The position numbers were made by a program, and so were the translations under genes. Positions 46,757 through 59,327 of a DNA stretch of 64,000 bases are shown here, one piece after another (the stretch's first letter is position 1; each line of letters begins with the position of its first letter). Source of the DNA: Myotis daubentonii (Eukaryota; Chordata; Mammalia; Chiroptera; Vespertilionidae); contig NC_081841.1 in the NCBI RefSeq assembly GCF_963259705.1, positions 90,595,063 to 90,659,062 of the forward strand. The letters run 5' to 3'. Below the pieces are notes generated by a model. It ran no database searches. It was not told the DNA's origin and worked only from the letters and a program-made list of their open reading frames with translations.

Positions 46757-49034
46757 ACACACATTTGGACTAATGATTGTACTTAATTTTAAGGGATCCC
46801 CTAAAGCCCAATTTCAGACCCATTGGGAATCTATAGACCACAGGGCAAGGACTCTTGTTTAAACTGTTAGTGCATCTAAGATGGCTATGGTGTTACACTC
46901 ATCTCTGCTGCTCAGCACACAGTACGGGGCTTGAATATATTACATGTGTTTTGGTCAAAAGAGTGAGTGAATGAATGGGTGAGTGAGTAAGTAAATGGGT
47001 AAAAGAAATACAACTTGGAGTTCATTCTCTCTGGACAGTGCATTGGGAACATTCTCTTCCTCTTTCTTATGAAATACTTGGTTAACATAAGTTAGGTAGT
47101 ATGGCTGGAAGGAATGCCTATTACTTGTATGAACCCAGATGATGTTTAACATATCCATCAACATAGTCTTGGGCACACTATCATCTTCTACATTCAGAAC
47201 TAGAAGGGCTCAGCGCCTATCAGTATGCAAATGAGAAGTTAGAATGATAGTCCAGAAGGACAGTCCTACTTTTCCAGTAGACATAGAAATAAAAATCTAC
47301 ATGTTTTCTACCTGAAATGTATGTGTAATGATTATTTAGAGCTTAAGCTACTTTTTTTCTAATATGCAACTTTAGAAATAATAATTGACACGTCTATTTC
47401 TTTTCTGACTTTTTGGAGAAAGGCTTAGTTATTTTCAGTAATCTAGGATTCAATTTTAGGGTGAACATTAGCTGGCTTTTCTATTCACTTCATACATTTT
47501 ATTTTACAGAGAGGAAGATAGAGATCAAAAGATAAAGACAGAGAGAACAGCCTACTTTCATTCAGTTGCTTTGACCAGGTTTATTCGGGCTATTACCCAT
47601 TTAAGGATTGACCAGAGCATAAGTTCTTTGAGGGCAAGATTATGCCACACAGCTTTGTATCTGCCTCCTTTGCCCACCACCAATCTAAGTGTATTACAAA
47701 TAGAATAATTTTAATTAAATTTATATAATTCTTACCCAGAAAGTGGGTAAGACATATCTGCTTTTTTACTTGGGGAGGGAGGGAAAAGAGAGAATGTAGC
47801 AGAATGTAAATGATTCCAAAAATTTTAAAAGATTAAACTTGCATAAAATGGTTGCATTTAATGGTAAGAGTCTATCCTGTGATATTTAATATTTTTTAAT
47901 TTCTTACAGGGTATGGCATACAATTGCATATTTTTATATAAAGAGTTTTCCCCTATTTTGGAACAAATACCCTGGTCGTGTAAGAAGAATGAAGGCTCAA
48001 TTGACTCACAATGCACAACTTATGGGAATCCATTTGCCTCAGTACTTTCTCCTGGATGCCAGTGGCACAAAATATTGTATTGTGCTTCCATCCAAGGAGC
48101 ACAAACATTCTCTTATCTATATAGTTAAAGCCCATTAACAGGAGATCTATACTTGGCATGTTGCATAGCCAACCCCGAAGACCTAATGTTGACTAGATCA
48201 ATTTAGTTTACCTAAGCATAATATTTATTCTTTATTGTGATGTTCCAAATATATTACTGTATTCAACATATGTGGGGGGTGAGGAGGAGTGAAGAAACCA
48301 TTATTTCCTGAATATACTTTATGTGACAAGGACTGTGTGAAGGTTATCTCATCCTAAAGAATTCCTTTTACCCATTTTACAGACCATGAAATCAAGCTAC
48401 AGAGAAGTTAAGGGTCTTGCCAAAGGTCACACAGCCAGGAAACAATGGAGTCAGGATTTAAATCTAGGATACTATGCCCTCAAAATTTAGATCCTAGCCT
48501 AGCCTCTTGCTGCATCCTTAGCAGGAACCTGTGACAAGGAATGGTGGACGAATCACCTCCATTATTACAATTCATGCATTAAAGACAAGTTCTGCTTGGC
48601 AGGGTTATAAAACAAAGACTCAGATACCCTGCTCTCATAGTTTGGAGCAATCACTTGAGTTGGGTGTGATCCTAAGCTGTCATTAGGACCCACACTACCC
48701 TCACCCCGCCCCCCATTGGAGGTCAGGGGCAGGAAGTGTGGTAACTCTTTAGTCTAAGAAAAACTAATAGGACAGAACAAGGAGCTGCTTTGACCTAGCA
48801 GTGGGAGGACAAGTTAAAGGTCAGAAAGAGGTAACCTGAACTCAGAACGTGAGTTCTCAGGTGTAAATGCCTCATCATGTGGCTTTGGCCATGGTACACT
48901 GGAATAAGCAATAAGAGCTTAATCAAGAGTTAAGGCTCAGGTTCTATTTCTGCCTCCAACAAGACCTTGGTCTACACCCCTGACTTCAGTGTTCTCTTTG
49001 GAGTCATGGGAATGTCTGTTGAACATCCACTATT
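46757..49034. other. Single-copy stretch with L2 and MIR scraps
   Basis: A sense L2 end lies near 47615-47700 ('ataagttctttgagggcaagatt') and a MIR at 48300-48520. Nothing else is named and no gene is supported. Confidence 0.4.
48300..48520 (-). mobile_element. MIR SINE
   Basis: An antisense MIR: 'acccattttacagaccatgaaatcaagc' then 'ccaaaggtcacacagccaggaaac'. Confidence 0.78.
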
Positions 49035-49037
49035 TTA

Positions 49038-49041
<4 letters not shown>

Positions 49042-49072
<31 letters not shown>

Positions 49073-49313
49073 CTCCTTTCAATCCTCACCTGAGGATATT
49101 TTTCCACTGATTTTTAGAGAGAGTGGAAGGGAGAGGGAGAGACAGAGAGAGAAACATTGATGTGAGAGAGACACATCATCGATTGGTTGCCTCCCACACA
49201 CCAGGACCAGGATTGAGCCTGTAACTGAGATACATGCCCTTGACTGGAATCGAACCCGGGACCTTTCAGTCTGCAGGTCAATGCTCTAACCACTGAGACA
49301 AACCAGCTAGGGC
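49042..49313 (-). mobile_element. Ves-like SINE with (TG)n tail
   Basis: The minus-strand head is AGCTGGTTTGTCTCAGTGGT, with an exact GGTTCGATTCC B box and the 'AAATATCCTCAGGTGAGGATT' 3' end (same subfamily as 25962). The tail has become a TG/CA microsatellite (49042-49070). Short flanks TTAAGTT lie on both sides. Confidence 0.88.
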
Positions 49314-49320
49314 TTAAGTT

Positions 49321-52300
49321 GGTTTTTAAAGTAAAACTAAAACAACCTGGCATAGAGGACCGTGCTCCCCATGCATACCACAGAACTTAGTAAAGAAGAC
49401 CAGGCCATAAGGCTCTCTCCAGCCCCAGCACCTTTCTCTCACCATGGAAAGGCAGATCCCCGACCTCTATCCATCCATACTACACCCAAATGTGCAAGGT
49501 GAGTCCAGGAGGTCATGTCTCCAATAACCCCACATTCTCCCACCAATGTTCCTTCATGGTTTCAGATATTGCAACTCCACTGCTGTCCAGGATCAGACTG
49601 AAGAACTTGAAAGGCTCCAGGAAGATGTGGCAGCTTTTCTCCACACCAAGTAAACATTACCTTCTGCCAGGTGACAACACACTCAGACAGCAGCGGAGGA
49701 GCTTTGTTTACATGACACTTAATAAACTGGAGGCATGTGACTTATGGGGATGCCCATATCCTAGTGACCCAGCCCCGTGGACTTGGCCCAGAGGTGAACT
49801 CAAGTCAGCCTCTGCTTTGTGCTCTACTGCACCACCTCCCCAGCCTGTAGGAAAAGGCTGATGGCTCCAGAGGATGACCCTGGCCTCTCAAGTAAAATAA
49901 GGTGGTGTGTTACTCAGCCAGTAGAAGAATAAGGGGGCCTTTAGGAAAATGTGTCTAATGTTGGAAGGAAAAAACCAGGCAGCTTTTGAAGCTCTTTTCA
50001 TAATCCCCCAACTAGGGAAATAAATGGTCAGAGCTGAGGGTTACAGACAGCAGGACATTAGCCTGGTTAAGGTCTGTATTTCCATGATTCTGACAGCTGT
50101 TGGGGAGCACCTTCTGAGCCCACTCCGTGAGGCTCTCAATATACACTGTCTCAATTAATCCTCATGACAATCTATCATCCACTGGCATAAACTAGTGATA
50201 CAGCCTTGAGCCAATCATTAACATCTCTGAGACTGACCTTCTAATGCCAGGGTAAGAATTATCAACACGTATGTCAAAATCCCCAAGGACAATGCCAAGG
50301 AATGGAGTAGAGTGGAAGGCAGTAAGCCATGTTGAGGGCGTAGGTAACTTTAACACAGAAGGGGGAGGAGGAGAAGCAGTGTAAAGGAATGGGAGACTAG
50401 GGAGAAAAGGAAAGGCAAATTCAATAAGCAGTTTCAAAGTATGAGCCTCAAAACAAATATCTTTCTTCCTTGGAATATCATTACTGTTTTGTGCCGGATT
50501 AAGAAGCAAGACTACTTCCCATCTGCTTCAGAAAATAGACAGGATAACAGGAAACAGTTTCAGATTCCACAGTGATTATAGCTACTTAAGTTTGACTTAC
50601 CAAATACTTTCTCAAACAGATGGTACACAATATTTGATTATGGGCTTATCCTGCAAGCCCATCAGGGAACATTTCTTCTCCTCTTAATATAGAAAAGACG
50701 GCAGAGAAGGAAGAAGGAAATAAATTGGCCCTTGCTTATATTCCATGTGTATTAGTTCTGCCTAATGTTTAGTGTCTTTCCCAAAATGAATTTGCTTGCT
50801 GTGCCACTCAAGATGAAAATTCCCTACTATTGACACCATAGAGTCTTGGTAAAGAAAGATATTAAATATCCTCTCATCTACACCTCTCAGACAAGAAACG
50901 TTAGCTGGTTTGCCCAAGGTCACCTTGTGGCAAATCTGGGACCAGGTCTAATCTCGGGTCTAGCATTCACACTAGTCTTTATATATGCAAAATGTTCAAT
51001 GTGGGTAAAACATACAAATCTGTCAGCACCATCATTACTAAATTAGCACCAATCTGTGATGAGAGATTACCAGGACTTGAAGCTGATGGGTAATGCCATT
51101 AAAGTCCAGTTAATGAGCCAAAGCTTGGTTCTCCAAAACACATAACATTAATCAGCATTTGGCTTCGATTTGTGACAAGTGTTTTCAAAATATCACAGAC
51201 AATCACAATATTCTTAGCTTTACCTAGTGTAAATACAAAATCAAAGAAGGTCAGAATTTCATAAATGACAGTTTTCAGAATGGAAATAATGAGTCCCACG
51301 GAGAGGGTACCACGTGTTTATCTTTCCAGCAGCCAAGTGTAATCTGGGAAGTAACGAGGTCACTGAGAGATTACAAAGCATGCGCCTTCTGCTCGGTGAG
51401 GGGTGAGGATGAAGATGCCTCTTTTCACAAGAGCAAAGCAGAGCTAGCAAGCAGGATCAGCTCCATGATGCAGCTACCCAGGAATTACTCCAGGCCTCAA
51501 GCTCCACCTCCCATTCCCACACACACCAGCTACCCCCAGGGTCGCTAGTAGTGCCACAGAGAAGAGGCTTCCCCACCAACTGAAGGGAAGAAGCAGTGTA
51601 CTGGGAGGACTTGGGTATTCAGCACATGGTGGCCTGGTGCTGGGCAAATAGCAGAGGAGAGTAAACCAGAAAAATAAATAAGGTAGTTTGTAGGAGGTTG
51701 ACGCCTTAGCTCTGAGCTCCAGGGTTCCATGGATCGTTCTTGTGGAATTTTGTTCTCCAAGTTTCCTGGGGATAGTTCATCTGTGATCTTTCTGTCTACC
51801 TACCTATCTATTTAAAGCTACAACTGAAAATCCAACTCTGGTTAATGTTACGTCTTCAAAAAGACAAAGGAATGCTTCATTCACTAGGCTTAAAATAGCA
51901 TTGCTCATAAGCTAGTCTTATGTTAATTAAAATGTGTTAACCAATTAACCAGTCATCATTGATCACCCCATTGATACATAACATTTATTGAGAAGTCACT
52001 ATGTGCCAGAAACAATGCTGAATTCTTTCCCATTTACTCATTACTATGACTCTTTAAGATGATAATAACAATCATAATTATAGTCAGGAACTTAATATAT
52101 TAAGCACCTGTGTATGTCATTGTTCTAGGCATTGGGAATAGTGCAGCAGACGATACAAGCAAAGTCCCTCCTCTGTCTTCTGAAACATATCAGTTAGCTG
52201 TTACTACATAACAAACCTCCCTGAAATTTACTGGCTCAAAACAGTTAGCATTTATTGTTGCTGCTAAGTGTATGAGCTTCCTGAGCAGGTTTTCTGATCT

Positions 52301-52328
52301 AGCTGGATTCACTGTAGACAACTAGCAG
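49321..52328. other. Mostly single-copy stretch
   Basis: A MIR fragment lies near 50865-50970 ('gcccaaggtcaccttgtggcaaatctggg'), and MIR or L2 text near 51980-52180. The 123-codon frame at 49490-49861 and the others show no domain. Confidence 0.4.
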
Positions 52329-52418
52329 ATTGGGGTTGGCAAATGGGATAAAGGGTGTCAATGGTGATAAAGGGGGGCATCTGTAATACTTTCAACAATA
52401 AAGATAAAATTTAAAAAA
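52329..52418 (+). mobile_element. LINE-1 3' terminus, very short
   Basis: A G-rich stretch and the terminal AATACTTTCAACAATAAAGA followed by an A-rich tail. It is a strongly 5'-truncated copy of the same L1 lineage as 130-516. Confidence 0.7.
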
Positions 52419-53263
52419 CTTCCTGTCTCTAAATGTGCAGGATAACCAGGTCACATGGAACAACATATATGTTTATTGCATTATAAATATTTGATCTACC
52501 CAATGGAACTATGCAGGAGTGGAAAGAAAGCCCAACTCTCTTACTTCTTTATTACACTTTGTATTCAGGGCCTTTAAAGAGTTTGTACTGCCAGGTATCA
52601 AGGTACTGAATCCCTCCTAAATGAGATCCTGCCCTTTCTGCCTGATCCTCCTTTTCCATAGAGATTAAACCCTATCATGGGATGGCTACCATATGGTTCC
52701 CTCCATTTCTCCCATATCTCTTTTAAGGCTCCTTTACTTAAAACTCCCTTTCCCTTCCTTCAGGAAAAGAGCAAAGAACTCATGCATATTGATGCACATA
52801 AATAGACTCCATTAATTTGGCAAACATGCCTGGACATGAACTCCAGCAGCAGAATAGGCCTGAGTTCGGGTGGAAATCTCTGCTACAAGAAGAGGCATGT
52901 TACTGGAAAACTGTTTCCCAGCCTGGGTCTACCTACCAAAACATTCTTGGTATGTGTATTGGATACGGGTCACGCACCACTTCACGTTCTCTCAACCCCA
53001 TCTCTCCCTGCAGCCACTGCTATGGCATCAAGTTCCATGTGGTCTTTGTCCGGGTTCCCATGAGTGTAATCTGATAGTACTTATTGGGGACCCCTTCACC
53101 TCTTGCATTCTGCCCCAGGTCTTCTCTGATGCAAGGTGCAGTGTACCTAGGGAAAACTCTTTGGCGCTAACATATTATAACCCAGAAGTAGTGCTAGGGG
53201 ACCACCTTGATGACCAAAGCTAATGATGCATAGTTCCCTCTTCCGTCTTTCAGACAGGCTTTT
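52419..53263. other. Single-copy stretch
   Basis: Three overlapping plus-strand frames (52817-53223) are open at once, in all three phases, with no known domain. This looks like a local lack of stops rather than coding. No repeat is named. Confidence 0.35.
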
Positions 53264-53478
53264 AAAAAATATGTTTTTATTGATTCTAGAGTGAGAGGAA
53301 TGGAGAAGGATAAAGAGATAGAAACATCAATGACAGAGATACATCTATCAGCTGCCTGCTGCGCACTCCTTACTGGGGATTGAGTCTGCAATTCAGGCAT
53401 GTGCCCGGACCAGGAATCAAACTGGTGACCTCTTAATTCATGGGTCAAGGCTCGACCACTGAGCCATCTGGGCCAGGC
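53264..53478 (-). mobile_element. Ves SINE, older
   Basis: The minus-strand head is GGCCCAGATGGCTCAGTGGT, with a degraded B box and a typical 3' half. Flanks AGACAGGCTTTT and AGGCAGGCATTT are a diverged target-site duplication. Confidence 0.85.
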
Positions 53479-55059
53479 TTAGGCAGGCATTTTTGAGACA
53501 CAATTCATAAGTCTCCTGAGAAGGTTCCAAGTGAGATGGAACAGAAGTGGTGAACCAATAGTTCATCCTGTTGTGATTATGTAAAGCACAGAGTTCATTC
53601 TTGTATTATTATTTATTAATTATTGTATTATTTTCCATATGAGCAAATGTAAACCCACTTTTGCCCCCACCTTGTGTGTAAAATTCATTAAAATGAACAC
53701 TTAAAATTCATATGTCTTATGTAAGTTATGTCATAATTTTTCTTGAAACTTTTTTAAAGCACCAGAAAATTTATGGTTGTATTAATACTCTCTGAAAGAA
53801 ATGGATACATCATTGTTTTGGGACATAAATTTAAAATATAGATACAATGAGAAGAACAGCTAGATTCTTAACTCTGTCAGAGCAGGAATGCTTTCCTTTA
53901 ACAAATTTGAATGAAAGTGACCTTATTGATATATAAATACATATTTAAATATAACATATATAGAAATATTAAAAAACATTATATGTAATAACAATAAATA
54001 TATTACTATATGTGTAGTCGATTAGAGCATTTTCAATTAAAACTTGTTAAGGGAAAGCATTCCTTCTCTGACAGAAGTATATCATCTAATATAATAAGTG
54101 TATCACATAAAATTATATATACCAACATATTAAATATACACAAAGAGATTACTATATATACACAAAGAGACTAGTGTATATACACAAAGTGGTTACTTGT
54201 TTTGAATAAAGAAGATTGAATCTGAACTAATGAAAAGACAAATAAATTGCTGGGATTAAAGGGAGACGATGATGTAGCCCCTCATGCCATTATTTAATTA
54301 TAACTGTATCTCAACCGGTAGTAGACATCTATGGGAGCTCTGCACATCTAAAAGGCAAAAATTGCATTCTTGGAACACAGTTCAAATATCAATGAAATTA
54401 CACCTAAGCATAGAGACACCCGCTGGATGCTAGAAAGGTAGAGCCATAGGTAACAGGCCGGAGGGTAGCAGCCAGGGCAGGAGCCGAGGAGGTAGAGGAA
54501 GTCTACCCAGGCCCAGGTTTTCCAGGTCACTGAACTATGTGGTCAGGAGCATCGCAGTGACCTCCAAAGACACAACATGTGCCATCAGCCCTTGGCGCCT
54601 ACCACACAGGGGTACCAACATGCCAGCAGTGTTAGTCTGAGACACAGCACCCACAGTGGTGAGAGAACCACAGAGAACCTCCGCCCCCTGCCCCCACACA
54701 GGAGAAGCCAGAGCCTGGGAGAAGGTGGAGAGAGGAGAGCTGTGAACCAGAATAAGTTTCAAACTGCATGGACTTAGCTTTTAAAAACTGCAAATTTCTA
54801 CAATCTGCCCTAGATGTTGTTGAGGAATGTTAAAGGGGATTACACATAGCACCATAGAAAGTACTGATTTGAAAAAAAAGAATCCATTAACTGTTTGTGC
54901 CCCATTATGTTGAGATCCCTCAATTAACAACTTAATAAGAGAACAGTGATGATAGATGATAGATACATAGAGACAGAGGCAGGGATACATACATACCTAA
55001 GACTCAAATAATTTTAGAGTAAACTAAGAATAACTGTATTCACTGGGGGGATTTTTATT
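53479..55059. other. AT-rich stretch, nothing identified
   Basis: Very AT-rich at 53930-54200 with repeated 'tatatacacaaag' steps (54127-54190). No gene is supported. Confidence 0.35.
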
Positions 55060-55500
55060 ATGCCCTGTGTTGAACCTGGTGCATTACCCATTGATCCATT
55101 TCATCCTCACAACAAATATCACATTATCCCCATTTCTCAGATAAGGAAACAGACTTTAAGAAGTTTATGTGCCGAAACCGGTTTGGCTCAGTGGATAGAG
55201 CGTCGGCCTGCGGACTGAAAGGTCCCAGGTTCGATTCCGGTCAAGGGCATGTACCTGGGTTGCGGGCATATCCCCAGTGGGAGATGTGCAGGAGGCAGCT
55301 GATCGATGTTTCTCTCTCATCAATGTTTCTGACTCTCTATCTCTCTACCTTCCTCTCTGTAAAAAATCAATAAAATATATTTAAAAAAAAAAAAAGAAGT
55401 TTATGTAACTACCCTGAGCTCCTACAGTAGATGAGTGGCTAGTAAGTGGCTGTCTACCTCTTAACCTCCTCTTACTGCTTATCCCAAGCTCAGAGTCACT
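55060..55500 (-). mobile_element. MIR SINE split by a Ves SINE
   Basis: An antisense MIR: 'cattatccccatttctcagataaggaaacag' before the SINE and 'gatgagtggctagtaagtggc' after. The Ves at 55171-55393 inserted between. Confidence 0.7.
55171..55393 (+). mobile_element. Ves SINE, near-consensus
   Basis: An intact tRNA-like head (GGCTCAGTGGATAGAGCGTC), an exact B box (GGTTCGATTCC), a full body and a clean poly(A) tail. The duplication AAGAAGTTTATGT at 55158-55170 and 55394-55406 is exact. With the copy at 10276 it looks like the youngest SINE in the window. Confidence 0.97.
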
Positions 55501-57644
55501 AAATCAAACTACCACCTCATTTTATAAATGTTTAAACTTAGTCCAGGGAAATTAAAGAATTTGTCCAGAATTGTTGTTAATTAGCAGTAGAGAAAAGATT
55601 TCTAATATTAAAAGGTCTTCTAGTTTTCACTATAGGGCTTATAATAAGGCTTTTAAACAAAACATTACCAATGTTTTATACACACTTTTGTTTTGAACAG
55701 CAATTGTTATGGTCTTCAGAGATCACAGTACAAGGCAGGTGGCTGGCTCTGGTTGTGCTCTGTTGAGAGTAGGGATGGATGGGGCGATGTAAAATTCTAA
55801 CCTACTTGTGAAGTTCAAAGGCATTTTTATTCTTTATGCTGTCAGCCCTATAATACTAGGTGCATTTCCAGCACCTAGCACAGTGGCTGGCATATAGTAG
55901 GTGCTCAATACATGTTTGCTGAATGGATAGTCAATATAAACATAATCAGTGAACCCTGAACAAAATATAAACCAATGTACCCTGGCCAAAAGAAATAAGT
56001 TCCTCTCCTTTAACATTGTGTAAGTAATGCAGATTCACTTGGGATATTTTTTTCCCAGCTCACATCAGTCCAAGTTTTATTTGCATCTGTAATATAGATG
56101 CATACAAATAGACTTATCTGTCATCACTTCTGAGCTAACCATCATAACATCACGACCTGTCACCAGACATCAAGGCCAGATTTTCTACATTATTCTCTAC
56201 CCACTTGTGTATTACTTGTGTTGCTTGTTTCTTTTTAATATTATTATTAAAGAAAGACTCCTGACTTTCTTTACCCCTGTGATAGAGGAAGGCACTGCTT
56301 GCCTTTCTTGCTGATGGACCTGTGCAGAAACTTACAAAATGGAATGGGAGTTTTCTCCTCCTCCCCTCCCACCCCGTCCCTCTTCTGTTAAATTCTAACT
56401 TATCCCCTCTCCACATGGCAAGTCTAGCTGCCTGCCCCAGGCAGCCCTGCCAGTCAGGCCAGGCTTGATCTTGTTCTCTGGATGGCTGAAGCAGGGAGGC
56501 TGAAAAGGAAATACTGCTCTCATTCCAAAGTTGCTTCGTCCTCACAGGGAAAAAAATTTTCAGAGAAAGGTAAACGCAGTCAATCTGAGAAATCTTAGTT
56601 GATTATTTACTATTACTTAACCTTCGAAAGATTCCACTGCAAAAGGGAGGGCAGGTAGTTCACAGCCCAGGGAACTTTTTTTCTCTGCATAACTAGCAAA
56701 CTAAGCTAGTTAGCTTGGGCTGATGTGTAAAGAGGCTAGTTCTAGGACTCCCTCCATTTCCCAGAATGCCTCACAGTGGACATGCAAAGCAGCTGATTTG
56801 CTAACAGGACTGAGGAGTTTGATTTTACATGATTACTGAATTATTGCTGGTGCTTTGCAAATCAGCTTTACCAGTGCTCATAACTATCCTTAGCTGATCT
56901 TTACAGCATAAAGAGAACCTGTCAATATAAAGATGAATGAAGACTTAAACAATATGAAAGGAAACTTTCTTAAAGCAGAACATCAAAATTCAAACATGAT
57001 TTTTACTGTTTTTAAATGTGGTTCTGAATTTCATGGGACTTGAGTTTTCAGGCCAAATCTTTGTGCAGAGATATGAACTATTCTGCTTCAGAAATATTAT
57101 TATTAAGTACCTGAAACAATTACTCAAAATACCTAAATGCTATTTGCAAAATAGTTAGGCAATAATGCTGCATAGAAACTCATACTATGGGCTGTCATTT
57201 CAAAAGCTATAGGTAAAACCATCCATTCTTCTTGGGGGTTCTTAAAAAATATAATAAGTAAAAAAGTGGTTTATGTTATATAAAAAGCAAAGGTAAAGAT
57301 GGTAAACAGACAACATCAAAAATAACAGTGCACTTTTTACTATGGCTACATCAATTAGGAATAGTAATTAGATACAATTAACAGAGCTACTCTTAGTGGC
57401 CAAAGCAAACCAGTGGTTTATTCTCACACATAAAGTCAGAAGGTATGAGGTCATTAGGGATCCAAGTATTCTGTCCTCTTCTGCCATCCTAACCTCATGA
57501 ACTAAAATGGTTGCTGAAATCCCAGCTATTCCATCAATGTCCCAGGAAGGAAGAGAAGCAGGGGGCGGGGGGGGGGGGGGCAGGGGACAGGGGGGGAGAG
57601 CAAAAGGAATATCCTATCTTGTTACCCAGAAGCTCCACCCATAG
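55501..57644. other. Single-copy stretch with an L2 end
   Basis: A sense L2/MIR end lies at 55835-55930 ('cctagcacagtggctggcatatagtagg'), and a further antisense MIR scrap near 55505-55600. A G-rich tract lies at 57563-57595. Otherwise nothing is named. Confidence 0.4.
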
Positions 57645-57772
57645 GGTTGCCAGATTTGGCAAATAAAAACAATAATATATTACATGGGACATACTTATAT
57701 TAAAAATGACTTGTTGTTTATCTGAAAGTAAAAAATTAACTGGGCAGACCATATTTTATCTGGCAATACTAC
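57645..57772. mobile_element. MER53-like palindromic MITE
   Basis: It starts GGGTTGCCAGATTTGGC. The two halves complement around 'acatgggacatacttata', and it ends 'ttttatctggcaatac'. It matches the layout of MER53, an ancient mammalian MITE. Confidence 0.75.
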
Positions 57773-57795
57773 CCATCCAATAACATCTCCTAAGG

Positions 57796-58106
57796 CAGTG
57801 GTTCTCAACCTTCCTAATGTCACAACCCTTTAATACAGTTCCTCATGTTGTGGTGACCCCCAACCATAAAATTATTTGCGTTGCTACTTCATAACTGTAA
57901 TTTTGCTACTGTTATGAATGGTAATGTAAATATCTGATATGCAGGATGTATTTTCATTGTTACAAATTGAACATAATTAAAGCATAGTGATTAATCACAA
58001 AACAATATGTAATTATATATGTGTTTTCCGATGGTTTTAGGCGACCCCTGTGAAAGGGTCGTTCGACCCCCCAAAGGGGTCTCGACCCACAGGTTGAGAA
58101 CCGCTG
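57796..58106 (-). mobile_element. SPIN-type hAT MITE, copy 2
   Basis: It starts CAGTGGTTCTCAACCTTCC and ends CCACAGGTTGAGAACCGCTG. The 8-bp flanks are TCCTAAGG and TCCTAAAG. At 311 bp it is longer than copy 1: the centre keeps 'cataactgtaattttgctac' missing from 30253-30474. Orientation is opposite to copy 1. Confidence 0.92.
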
Positions 58107-58114
58107 TCCTAAAG

Positions 58115-59084
58115 TCTCATTGGCCAACCCTACTGTAAGGGAGGCTGGAAAATGCAGCCTCATTAAAAAATAAAACTGGAGAGTGAATATTGGGTAAGGA
58201 GCCTGGGGCATGAGGGTGAGTCTGGGGAAAGGACAGGGCCTCATCCATGCCCCAAACCCTCTACAAAGCATCTCTTGACTGCGTCAGCCCCTTGTGGCCA
58301 ATCTGGCCTCTGAAAGCCTATGGCCCTCTTGGCTTGGTTCCAGATACAAAGTAAAGATGCTGATTTTTAATAAACATACAAGAATTGATATGTTCAGGGG
58401 CTATTGTTTTCTCCAAAGGGGTCAGACACTAACAACATTTCAAAATAGTTTTTGAATTTAGATGCAGATGAAGCAGACGTCTTCCCTGCAAGGGACCCCG
58501 GAAGCCGCAGTGTCATGCGGGACCAGGACACTTGTCTCTGAGTGGAAATGTTCAGCATTCCATTGTACATCAAAGTTCCATTGTGAAGACACAAGATTAT
58601 CTTCCAGAATGTCAACAGTTCCCGCCAATGGGGACAGGACTGAGGAAGCCACTGGGTTAGAAAACTGGCCTGGGAAAGCTTGATGGCCCCTCATAACTCA
58701 GTGGTCTGTGGCCTGATCAACGGCATTAAAGCATGGTTTACACCGTGCTGCATTCTAATATAAAGACAGGGAATTATGGGAGAAAACAGCCCCGGATTTA
58801 AATTTCCTCCATGTTTCCCTGAAAAATTCAATTTTGAGGGTTCCTTTTGCCTGATAATGACTGCTTACAGTTCTTCCCACTATAAACCATGCATCCATGC
58901 TTTTTCCCAAGCTCTCACCTGGATGAACTTAATATGTTTTATAAGATTCAGGCTTTATTTCTTACGCACATCTGGCCTATCCACAGGCCCCTTTCCTGGG
59001 AGCTATGCAGTCAGCAAACTTTCAAAGTAGGGATACAATTAGTTTTCTAGAACTAAACTAAACCTTAATAAATCCTTTTCTTTT
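58115..59084. other. Single-copy stretch, nothing identified
   Basis: Overlapping short frames on both strands near 58458-58694 are unsupported. No repeat is named. Confidence 0.35.
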
Positions 59085-59106
59085 TCTTTTTTTAAGATTT
59101 GAGTTT

Positions 59107-59164
<58 letters not shown>

Positions 59165-59327
59165 GAAACATCAATGTGAGAGAGACACATCAATCAGCTG
59201 CCTCCTGCACGCAACCCCACTGAGGATGGAGCCTGCAACCCAAGCATGTGCCCTGACTGGGAATCAAACCAGGGACCTTTCAGTGCGTGGAACAACGCTC
59301 AACCAACTGAGCCACACCAGCCCGAGT
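59085..59327 (-). mobile_element. Ves SINE with long GA tract
   Basis: The minus-strand head is GGGCTGGTGTGGCTCAGTTG, with a B-box-like GGTTTGATTCCC. The C/T-rich part is expanded to about 25 GA/TC repeats (59108-59160). No clear target-site duplication. Confidence 0.85.

Noticed and set aside
52817..53223. Three overlapping plus-strand frames as an exon
   Set aside because: All three phases are open over the same stretch, which points to a local lack of stop codons rather than selection on one frame.
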